From NCBI RefSeq assembly GCF_001049755.1, contig NZ_CVLB01000003.1, positions 248,001 through 312,000 on the forward strand: DNA of 64,000 nt. Direction: 5' to 3'. The position numbers were made by a program, and so were the translations under genes. Origin of the DNA: Brachyspira suanatina. GTDB taxonomy: Bacteria; Spirochaetota; Brachyspiria; Brachyspirales; Brachyspiraceae. Below are positions 57,005 through 64,000 of this stretch, one piece after another. The notes beneath the pieces are model-generated. The model saw only the letters and a list, made by a program, of their open reading frames with translations. It was not told the origin of the DNA and searched no databases. Numbering within the stretch: position 1 is the stretch's first letter; each line of letters begins with the position of its first letter.

Positions 57005-58504
57005 ATGTCTTTTTTAGATTTGCTTAAAAATTCTTTTAATAAAACTTATACACAGAATTTTGCTGATACTAATATTTCATCATTAAGCAGTGTAATAGAT
57101 TTATTTGCCACTATGGGAGCAAGCAGATTAAAAGAAGATGATGAATTATTAAAATATTTTATAGATGCTTGGAGAGAAAGTCCTGAACTTACAGCTAAAT
57201 CTATAATGTATTTAAGAGATATAAGAAACGGCATCGGTGAGAGAGAAGTTTTCAGAAAATATATTAATATTATGATTAAACAAAATCATACTCTCACTGC
57301 AATAGAAATTTTAAAAACTATACCAGAGCTTGGAAGATGGGACGATATTATTTATATATGGTATGATAATAGAGAAAATAAAAATATTTCTGACTTTACA
57401 AAAAATATAATATTAGAGCAATTAGAAAAAGATAAAACTACTGATAATGTTTCGCTTCTTGCTAAATGGCTTCCTAGTGAAAATACTTCATCAAAAAATA
57501 CAAGAAGCATTGCAAGAGAATTAATAAAACTTTTAAATATAAACACTAAAGAATATAGAAAAACTTTATCTACTTTAAGAAAGAAAATAAAAATAATAGA
57601 AAATAATTTAAGAGAAAAAGATTATACATTTAATTATTCTTCAGTTCCTTCGCTTGCTATGAGAAAATACTCAAAAGCATTTATTAGAAATGATGAAGAA
57701 AGATATAATAATTTTTTTGAAGATGTAAAGTCAGGAAAAGTAAAATTAAATACAAGCGTCTTAACTCCTTTTGATGTTATAAGAGAGATTTTAGACTGTG
57801 CCGAAGAAGATATAGATTCAAGAAAAGAAGAATTTGATTTAACTTGGAAAAATCTTCCAAATATTTTTGGAGATAATAATTTAAATGCAATAGTTGCATG
57901 CGATGTATCTGGAAGTATGGGAATGGTTTTGAATGGTGAGCCTTTAATATGTTCTGTGGCTTTGGGAATATATATAGCGCAATTAAATAAATCTGCATTT
58001 CATAATCATTTTATAGATTTCTGCGGCAATTCTAAAATGCATGACATATCAAATATAGATAATATTGTTGATATAGTTAATTATGTTTTAAGATCATCTG
58101 TTGATTACAGTACAAATATAGATTCGGTATTTAAAGTGTTGCTTGATACTGCTGTAAAAAATCATGTACCTAATGAAGAACTTCCTAAATATATAATAAT
58201 AATTTCTGATATGGAATTTAATCAATGCGAATTGAAAAATAAAACTAATTTTGAATATTGGAGAGCAATATTTACTGAAAATAATTATAAGCTTCCTAGA
58301 ATAATTTTCTGGAATGTAAACTCATTAAGCAGAATAATGCCTGCTTTAAAAAATGATGATGTATTATTTGTTTCTGGAAGAAGTCAGAATGTTATAAAAA
58401 ATATAATCAATATAGACAAATACGATTTAACAAATCAAGATGAAATATCAATGCTTTTAATACTTGATACTTTGAAAGATTATAGTATTGATATAAAGGA
58501 TTAA
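57005..58504 (+). CDS. Ro60/TROVE-like protein (DUF2828 type) with vWA domain
   Basis: This 499-residue protein has an all-helical N-terminal part (MSFLDLLKNSFNKTYTQNFA; YLRDIRNGIGEREVFRKYI; LLAKWLPSENTSSK; PSLAMRKYSKAFIRN), the DUF2828/TROVE-like opening. A C-terminal von Willebrand A domain has an intact metal site: D300-V-S302-G-S304 in ACDVSGSMG, and IIISDMEFNQ. This two-domain plan is that of Ro60, a ring that binds misfolded RNA and Y RNAs. The adjacent tRNA-like RNA supports an RNA-quality-control role; DUF2828 itself has no proven function that I know of. Confidence 0.85.
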   Translation: MSFLDLLKNSFNKTYTQNFADTNISSLSSVIDLFATMGASRLKEDDELLKYFIDAWRESPELTAKSIMYLRDIRNGIGEREVFRKYINIMIKQNHTLTAIEILKTIPELGRWDDIIYIWYDNRENKNISDFTKNIILEQLEKDKTTDNVSLLAKWLPSENTSSKNTRSIARELIKLLNINTKEYRKTLSTLRKKIKIIENNLREKDYTFNYSSVPSLAMRKYSKAFIRNDEERYNNFFEDVKSGKVKLNTSVLTPFDVIREILDCAEEDIDSRKEEFDLTWKNLPNIFGDNNLNAIVACDVSGSMGMVLNGEPLICSVALGIYIAQLNKSAFHNHFIDFCGNSKMHDISNIDNIVDIVNYVLRSSVDYSTNIDSVFKVLLDTAVKNHVPNEELPKYIIIISDMEFNQCELKNKTNFEYWRAIFTENNYKLPRIIFWNVNSLSRIMPALKNDDVLFVSGRSQNVIKNIINIDKYDLTNQDEISMLLILDTLKDYSIDIKD

Positions 58505-58509
58505 TTTTT

Positions 58510-58558
58510 ATATGGAGTTATGGAATCCTTTATTTTAAAGTACTCTATAACTCCATAT
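58510..58558. terminator. terminator between the Ro60-like and sulfatase genes
   Basis: ATATGGAGTTAT (58510-58521) pairs perfectly with ATAACTCCATAT (58547-58558). It serves both convergent genes. Confidence 0.85.
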
Positions 58559-58562
58559 ATTA

Positions 58563-60062
58563 CTAATTATTTAATTCATCAGACAAACCTATTCTATCAT
58601 ATTGTTCTTTTGGTGAATCATTTTCCTTCATTTTTTTTATTAATAATTTTTTGTATTTATTTTCTAATGTTTCATCTTTAATAGGATTAAGCTGATTTGG
58701 ATCATTTTCTATATCAAATAATAAATCACCATATTTTGCTACATCATATTTTTCTTTGGATTTTATTTTTAAGACTTTGCATCCTTTGGTAAAAGAAAAT
58801 CCTTCAAATAATTCTGCTGTTTTTAATTCATCAACTGTAAATCTTTTATTCATATGCATTGGCATTAAAGTATAATTATATATATCATCTTTTTTATTTT
58901 TTAAAGCTGACTTCATATATATATATTTTCCATCGCATATGTTTACATGTCCGCTGAATACTCCAAATATTATCTCATCTCTTAGTTTTTCATTATTTCT
59001 TATGAGATTCAATATATTTTTACCCTGCATATCTTTAGGAACAGGCAATCCAAAAAAATTTAATATTGTAACAGGCCAATCTATTATTTGAACTAATTCA
59101 TCTAATGTTTTTTCTTTTAATTTGCTAATAGGATCATATATAAAAAATGGAGTATTAGCTATTTCATTATAATATGGCATAGTGTTTTTTCCCCATTTAT
59201 CATGTTCTCCCAATAAGAATCCATGATCAGTACCCAATATTAATAATGTATCTTTCCACATATCATATTGATCCATCATATCTAGAATTAAACCTAAATT
59301 ATAATCACACATTGAAATCAATGCTTTATAATGTTCTATACAATGTTCAATTTCTTCTTTAGTTTGTGAAGCATCGCCTCTAGGCCAATCAAAATGTTTT
59401 CCATTATAGTTTTTATTTATAAACATTTCTACATATGAATCAGGTATATAAAAAGGTTCATGCGGGTCAAAGGTTTCTATTTGCAACAACCAATTATCAG
59501 AATTATGATTTTTTTCTATGAAGTCTCTTCCCAATTTAAATGTTTTATTTTGAGGAAAATCTTCAAAATTTTTAATGTATTTTCTATTTACCCAATCATA
59601 TCTCCAAAGAGCAGATTCTTTATCAGCATCATTGCTTTTAGGAACCATAACAGTTTCAGGTATGTCTGGTCTTTTTACCTCTCCCTTCCAATGATCTCCT
59701 TCTTGTCCTCTTACCATTTCAAAACTGCTGTATCTTGTATGGAAAGTAGCTCCTCCATCTTCAAAATAATGCAAATGGTCGCTTATTAAATGAGTGTATA
59801 TACCATTATTTTTTAAAATTTCAGGCATAGAATCATCAAATGGTTCTATAGGTCCCCATTCTCTATGCAAGAAGTTATGTCTTCCTGTATGAAGTTCTCT
59901 TCTAGCTGGAATACATGGCATTGATCCTATATATGAATTTGAAAATTTTATTGCTTTTTTAGCTAGTCTGTTGAAGTTTGGCGTATCAATTTTTGAATCT
60001 TTATTATACGTCTGCAAAAATTTTTTATTCAAACTGTCAAAAAAAATTATTATAGCTTTCAT
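58563..60062 (-). CDS. sulfatase, cytoplasmic (no signal peptide)
   Basis: This 499-residue sulfatase/arylsulfatase-family enzyme has the maturation motif CIPAR (Cys50 to Arg54, within SMPCIPARRELHTGR); Cys50 would be turned into formylglycine. Metal-binding residues appear in IIFFDSLNKK (Asp9) and LGTDHGFLLGEHDKWGK. There is no signal peptide, so the enzyme acts in the cytoplasm. It is the last gene of a PTS operon (30-base gap), which suggests that sulfated sugars enter via the PTS and are desulfated inside. Confidence 0.92.
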   Translation of the reverse strand: MKAIIIFFDSLNKKFLQTYNKDSKIDTPNFNRLAKKAIKFSNSYIGSMPCIPARRELHTGRHNFLHREWGPIEPFDDSMPEILKNNGIYTHLISDHLHYFEDGGATFHTRYSSFEMVRGQEGDHWKGEVKRPDIPETVMVPKSNDADKESALWRYDWVNRKYIKNFEDFPQNKTFKLGRDFIEKNHNSDNWLLQIETFDPHEPFYIPDSYVEMFINKNYNGKHFDWPRGDASQTKEEIEHCIEHYKALISMCDYNLGLILDMMDQYDMWKDTLLILGTDHGFLLGEHDKWGKNTMPYYNEIANTPFFIYDPISKLKEKTLDELVQIIDWPVTILNFFGLPVPKDMQGKNILNLIRNNEKLRDEIIFGVFSGHVNICDGKYIYMKSALKNKKDDIYNYTLMPMHMNKRFTVDELKTAELFEGFSFTKGCKVLKIKSKEKYDVAKYGDLLFDIENDPNQLNPIKDETLENKYKKLLIKKMKENDSPKEQYDRIGLSDELNN

Positions 60063-60091
60063 ATAAAACCTTTATTTATATTTTATTTAAA

Positions 60092-60409
60092 TCAGCTTTT
60101 AGCATCAGGATATTTTTCAAGAACTATTTTCTCTATATCTTTTGCTATAGTTTTACCATCCATTATATTAACTATTTCTAGCACATCTTTATCAGAGTAT
60201 GATTTTAAATCTACTCCTTCAGCTAATTTTTTTGATATGCATATAATATCAGACCAGTCTTTAAATTGACTCATTTCACCTACAGAAGTATGTTTTAATT
60301 CTGAGGATATAGAACATGCATTTAGAGCTTTTTTTACAACAGTTTCTGATATAGCACTGCTTCCAACTCCATAACCGCATACAAATAAAATATTTATTTT
60401 GTTTTTCAT
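60092..60409 (-). CDS. PTS IIB component (ascorbate/galactitol-like)
   Basis: This 105-residue IIB has the phosphocysteine loop NILFVCGYGVGSSAIS (Cys11), matching lactose/ascorbate-type IIB. It lies between the IIC and sulfatase genes. It transfers phosphate from a IIA to the incoming sugar. No IIA is encoded in this operon, so one must come from elsewhere. Confidence 0.88.
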   Translation of the reverse strand: MKNKINILFVCGYGVGSSAISETVVKKALNACSISSELKHTSVGEMSQFKDWSDIICISKKLAEGVDLKSYSDKDVLEIVNIMDGKTIAKDIEKIVLEKYPDAKS

Positions 60410-60441
60410 ATTTACTCCTTTTTGTTATTTAAATAAATTTT

Positions 60442-61743
60442 TTAATTTATAAAACTTCCTATTAATTTAATTCCTTCAGTAATTAAAGGCCATACAGTAG
60501 CAAAATCAAACATACCGCTCCAACCAACTCCGCTAGGATATGCCATAAGTTTGATAGCCCACACTGTACCAAAAGTTTGTATCATACCTAAAAGAATAGA
60601 ACAAACTATAATTGATTTTATTCCGCCGTATTTATTTGCAACAACTCCGATAGGACCGCCTGAGAAAAATAAAGGTACAAATCCTGGAAGAACCATTATA
60701 GGACTTTTTATAACTAATAGTATTATCATAGATATTATAGTTCCTATAGTAGTGAATATAAATCCTAAAGTAGCGGCATTTGGAGAAAAAGGTAATATTG
60801 CCGCAACGTCTATAGCAGGTATTGCATTAGGAACTATTTTTTCTTGTATACCTCTGAATGCTGAAGTTAATTCTCCAACCATCATTCTAACACCTGTTAA
60901 AAGTATAACCATATTCATAGAGAAATTAATTCCTATCATTATTATATATATAAACCAATTAGTGCCTTTAGAAATTTTTTCTATACCATCTATTCCAAGA
61001 GGTATCATAAATGCCCCTACAAATATTATCATTATAACTGCTACAGAAACAACATTATTATTAAATACGCTTAGCCATCCAGGAAGTGTTAATTTTTCAG
61101 CATCTTCTTTTTCAGGATCTCCAAATAAATGAGCAAATTTTGAGAAGAACCATATACCAATCTGCTGGTTATGACCAATAGTAAATCCTGATCCTCCAGT
61201 TACTTTTTCAACAGCATCAAATGCTATAGTTGTAGAATAAGCCCAATATATACCAACTAGTATTCCTGATACAATAGTAGAAAATATACTTCCTTTTCCT
61301 AAGTATACTAAAACTAACCATAATATAGCTTGAGAATGAGCTATGCCAGCATTTCCAGTTAAAAATACACCTTTTGCTTTAGTATATTTACCGAAATATA
61401 CTAATACGATATTTACAATAAATGCTATTAAAAAAACGTATCCAACTAAACCAAAATTAGATCCTAAAGCTTCTTGAGTAGCTGATTTCATGGCATAAGA
61501 ATCCATTATATAACCGGATACTCCAAAATTATTATTTATAGCTTCGGTAATAGGTTTGAATAATCCTGTAAATTGGTTTCCTCCAAATATAACTAGGCTA
61601 ATTCCTACCATAGATGTGATAGTGCCTGTTATTACTTTTACAGGTTTTTCTTTTAATGCTATATATCCAACACATATTAAAGCACCTATCATTATTACAG
61701 GAGATGTTAGTAATCCATTAAGAATGTTTTTTAATATTTCCAT
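60442..61743 (-). CDS. PTS IIC permease, UlaA/SgaT-like
   Basis: This 433-residue membrane protein has about ten helices. PVIMIGALICVGYIAL, GVFLTGNAGIAHSQAILWLV and the conserved TIGHNQQIG (residue near 200) with FSPNAATLGF are the UlaA-type features. The true start is ATG 61743 (MEILKNILNGLL), with AAGGAG 10 bases upstream; an earlier in-frame ATG at 61803 lies upstream of the predicted mRNA start and is unlikely. It probably imports a sulfated or acidic sugar. It is the first gene of the operon, divergent from the SorC regulator. Confidence 0.9.
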   Translation of the reverse strand: MEILKNILNGLLTSPVIMIGALICVGYIALKEKPVKVITGTITSMVGISLVIFGGNQFTGLFKPITEAINNNFGVSGYIMDSYAMKSATQEALGSNFGLVGYVFLIAFIVNIVLVYFGKYTKAKGVFLTGNAGIAHSQAILWLVLVYLGKGSIFSTIVSGILVGIYWAYSTTIAFDAVEKVTGGSGFTIGHNQQIGIWFFSKFAHLFGDPEKEDAEKLTLPGWLSVFNNNVVSVAVIMIIFVGAFMIPLGIDGIEKISKGTNWFIYIIMIGINFSMNMVILLTGVRMMVGELTSAFRGIQEKIVPNAIPAIDVAAILPFSPNAATLGFIFTTIGTIISMIILLVIKSPIMVLPGFVPLFFSGGPIGVVANKYGGIKSIIVCSILLGMIQTFGTVWAIKLMAYPSGVGWSGMFDFATVWPLITEGIKLIGSFIN

Positions 61744-61774
61744 TTGAAAATGCTCCTTAATTAAATGTATTTTC

Positions 61775-61803
61775 AGTATAGTAAGTATTATAAATGTTGT
61801 CAA
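61775..61803 (-). promoter_or_regulatory. promoter of the PTS-sulfatase operon
   Basis: On the minus strand: TTGACA (61803-61798), 17-base spacer, TATACT (61780-61775), a near-consensus promoter. Confidence 0.8.
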
Positions 61804-61859
61804 TCAAAAATGATATTTTTCACATAATTATACTTTTTTAGAATAAAAAATGAAATTAA

Positions 61860-61888
61860 TTGCAGTTTTGTTATTTTTTGAATATACT
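61860..61888 (+). promoter_or_regulatory. promoter of the SorC regulator gene
   Basis: TTGCAG (61860-61865), 17-base spacer, TATACT (61883-61888). The two divergent promoters are 56 bases apart, leaving room for an operator. Confidence 0.65.
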
Positions 61889-61917
61889 ATATATATGATT
61901 AATTTTTGGAGGCATAT

Positions 61918-62871
61918 ATGAAAGATGAAAAATTAATTAGATTAATAGAAGTTGGGGAATTATATTATATTAAGAGGTATTCTCAAGTTCAAATATCTGA
62001 AATGTTTGGTTATTCTAGGTCTAAAGTATCTAGGATGTTAAAAAAATGTTTGGACTGCGGTATAGTGGAAATTAATATAAATTATCCGCTAGATAGAGTA
62101 AGTTTTTTAGAAGAGAGAATTAAAACACATTTTTCACTTAAAGATGTATTAGTATTAAAAGATTATTATAGTCAGGAATATTTATTGCAAAAAAGATATT
62201 CAAAAATGGCATCAAATTATTTAATTAAATTAATAAAAAATGGAATGAAAATAGGAATGGGATCAGGAAAAACATTGTATAGAATAATAGATAAAATGAG
62301 ATATGTAAAGAAGAAATCTGTTAATATAGTACAATTAAAAGGCATGGCTCATCAAGAAAAAAATTATAAATATGATTCTCCAATCTTAATTAGGTATTTA
62401 TCAAAAAAGTTAAATGCTAATTATAATTTATTATACTCCCCATTATATATAAGAAATGAGATGGCAAGGAAGTATATTTGTGAAGATAAATTAATAGAAA
62501 AAACTTTGAAAGAAGCAAAAAATGTGGATATAGTTTTAACCGGTATATCAGCTATAAAATATAATAATCCTAATCTTTCATCATGGTCTGGGTATTTAGA
62601 GAAAAATGAAATAGAGTTAATGAAATCAAATAATTTATCAGCATGTATGCTTGCTCATTTTATAAAAGAAGATGGTACATTAATGAATCCTGATTTGGAA
62701 GAGTCAATAATTGGAATTAGTATAGAAGATTTAAAAAATATTGACAATGTTGTTTTATGTGCTATATCAAAAAATAAGGCAAAATCAGTATTAAGTGCTT
62801 TAAAGACTAATGCTATAAATACATTAATAACAAATGAAGAGTTAGCAAAAGAATTAATATCATATTTATAA
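61918..62871 (+). CDS. SorC-family sugar-responsive transcriptional regulator
   Basis: This 317-residue protein starts at ATG 61918 (MKDEKLIRLIE; GGAGG upstream). A helix-turn-helix lies at about residues 20-48 (YSQVQISEMFGYSRSKVSRM). The C-terminal sugar-binding domain has KIGMGSGKTLYRIIDKM, the typical 'G.G.T' effector site, and VLTGISAIK. It probably controls the divergent PTS-sulfatase operon in response to a sugar phosphate. Confidence 0.92.
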   Translation: MKDEKLIRLIEVGELYYIKRYSQVQISEMFGYSRSKVSRMLKKCLDCGIVEININYPLDRVSFLEERIKTHFSLKDVLVLKDYYSQEYLLQKRYSKMASNYLIKLIKNGMKIGMGSGKTLYRIIDKMRYVKKKSVNIVQLKGMAHQEKNYKYDSPILIRYLSKKLNANYNLLYSPLYIRNEMARKYICEDKLIEKTLKEAKNVDIVLTGISAIKYNNPNLSSWSGYLEKNEIELMKSNNLSACMLAHFIKEDGTLMNPDLEESIIGISIEDLKNIDNVVLCAISKNKAKSVLSALKTNAINTLITNEELAKELISYL

Positions 62872-62963
62872 TAGTATCATTAATAAAAACTTATAATCAC
62901 TTATATTTTTTATTATTAATATAAAGATTAATTTTTTAATATAAGTTAAAAAGGTTTTTATTT

Positions 62964-64000
62964 ATGCAAAATATAGAAAATAAACAGTCACAAATAGAAA
63001 AAATTATTGAAGAATATGATAATAAATTGAAAGATAAAAACAGAGAGATAGAAAAATTAAATGATGAATTAAACAGAGTATCTACTAATAATTATAATTC
63101 AGGCATTCCAAATGTGATATCAAATAGGGGAGATGAAAGCGATGATTTTTCATTTCCTCATAAATGGGCATTAACTTGTAAGAGAATGGAGAACTCTATT
63201 TATCTTGAGCCTATACTTCAGTTTTACAGAGGAGTTTTTAATTCTTTTAATTATTTTGTAGAGAAGCCAAAAGAATGCGAAGATAATGAAAAAGTAAATA
63301 ATGCATATAACTTTTTTATAAGCCAATTTGAAAGAGCAGGCGGACTTAAAAACTTAATAGTTAATGTTTCTTATAATGCATTAGTTTACGGCTTTTGTTT
63401 TTTTACTCCTAAATTAGAAGTTCTGCCTGCTAGGGCTTATGGATTTAAAGGAAGACTTGACGGTTTAAAAGGATTTAAATATTATGATCCTTCTTCAATA
63501 TACAGATTCAATTTTGATGAACAAGACAGCGATGAAATAAAAAGTATAAGCATTATAAAAAGACATAAAGAAATTTTTAATGGTTCTTATGATGAAGCTA
63601 GTATTATAGATATAGATTTTGATTTAGCTTTAGCAGGATATGCAAGTTACGGAAGCATTGAAGGCGATGTTATAGGTAAGCCATTTTTATACAGTGCATA
63701 TTCACTTTGGCAGATTTTAGAATCTATGGATAATAGTTTCAACCGCAATTTAAAAAATATAGGAGAGCATAGTTTTAATTTTATAGCAAACACTGAACTT
63801 AATGATTCGAAGCGTAAGGAGGCAGAACGTGAGATAAGAAATTTTATAAATAACGGCGGCGGAATTTTTATTTCTAAGTACGGAAAGATTGAAAAAATAG
63901 AAAGTATTGATGCTAATGAATGGTATAATTTTAGAGACAGCATGCTTTCAGCCTTATTTAAAAATAAAGGTGTAGATATTAAAGCACTTGGTCTAAACAA
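62964..64000 (+). CDS. phage portal-like protein (DUF935-type), 3' end outside window
   Basis: This frame of at least 345 codons starts at ATG 62964 (AAGG upstream) and is open to the window end. After a coiled-coil start (residues 1-35) come KWALTCKRMENSIYLEPILQ, NVSYNALVYGFCFFTPKLEV, GFKYYDPSSIYRF and a PFLYSAYSLWQILESMD segment. These fit a Mu-like DUF935 portal. It implies a second phage or gene-transfer-agent module beginning here, separate from the prophage at the left. Confidence 0.6.
   Translation, partial: MQNIENKQSQIEKIIEEYDNKLKDKNREIEKLNDELNRVSTNNYNSGIPNVISNRGDESDDFSFPHKWALTCKRMENSIYLEPILQFYRGVFNSFNYFVEKPKECEDNEKVNNAYNFFISQFERAGGLKNLIVNVSYNALVYGFCFFTPKLEVLPARAYGFKGRLDGLKGFKYYDPSSIYRFNFDEQDSDEIKSISIIKRHKEIFNGSYDEASIIDIDFDLALAGYASYGSIEGDVIGKPFLYSAYSLWQILESMDNSFNRNLKNIGEHSFNFIANTELNDSKRKEAEREIRNFINNGGGIFISKYGKIEKIESIDANEWYNFRDSMLSALFKNKGVDIKALGLN

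Noticed and set aside
60551-61132. 193-codon plus-strand frame inside the PTS IIC gene
   Set aside because: Shadow of a strongly conserved membrane transporter; its hydrophobicity comes from the opposite-strand codons.

Overview
The window is very AT-rich, uses the standard genetic code and has long A/T-rich spacers. Its lipoprotein, PTS, chemotaxis, TPR and EFR1-type genes suggest an anaerobic gut spirochaete. I infer Brachyspira or a close relative; there is no rRNA here to prove it.

Region 1 (1 to about 22.6 kb) is most of a tailed, HK97-type prophage whose left end lies outside the window. Head and connector genes run leftwards (portal, protease, capsid, connectors, start of the tail tube gene). 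They are back to back with a rightward block holding a DNA methyltransferase/restriction endonuclease pair and the two terminase subunits. Next comes an array of ten small leftward genes (9.5-13.4 kb). Eight almost identical palindromic leader units precede most of them, and most units have their own terminator. A small regulatory/lysogeny region follows: a disrupted coiled-coil gene, a 26-residue membrane peptide behind a near-perfect promoter, ribbon-helix-helix proteins and a tyrosine recombinase. A tightly overlapping early operon then runs from 22.6 kb leftwards: replication initiator, DnaC-like loader, HNH nuclease, several unknown proteins, SSB and a phage sigma factor.

Region 2 (23-35 kb) is chromosomal: FAH-family enzyme, UvrD/PcrA helicase, an unusual MutM-like protein, an EFR1 flavodoxin-ferredoxin, a CAT-anticodon tRNA, an OppA-like lipoprotein, three related small membrane proteins and purA. 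Region 3 (34.7-44.8 kb) has a TPR-DUF2971 fusion, an isolated three-gene phage tail block, a chemoreceptor and an iron alcohol dehydrogenase. Region 4 (45-56.4 kb) has a giant TPR protein, two Spy-like periplasmic proteins, a large surface metalloprotease-like protein, a DAACS symporter, a cobalamin riboswitch with no gene behind it, and a radical SAM protein. Two inverted copies of a DUF3592-like gene bracket the last three.

Region 5 (56.4-62.9 kb) carries tandem structured RNAs with a tRNA-like D-arm/T-arm fold directly upstream of a Ro60-like (DUF2828/vWA) protein gene. This is followed by a SorC-regulated PTS plus cytoplasmic sulfatase operon. The right edge enters a second phage module with a portal-like gene. 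Composite palindromic repeats (cores around GGGTGGGC/GCCCGCCC and ACGCACGG/CCGTGCGT) recur in at least six intergenic places.

The two signals I rate most highly are the palindrome-separated cassette array beside the phage recombinase and the Y-RNA-like locus beside the Ro60-like gene. The orphan cobalamin riboswitch transcript comes next.
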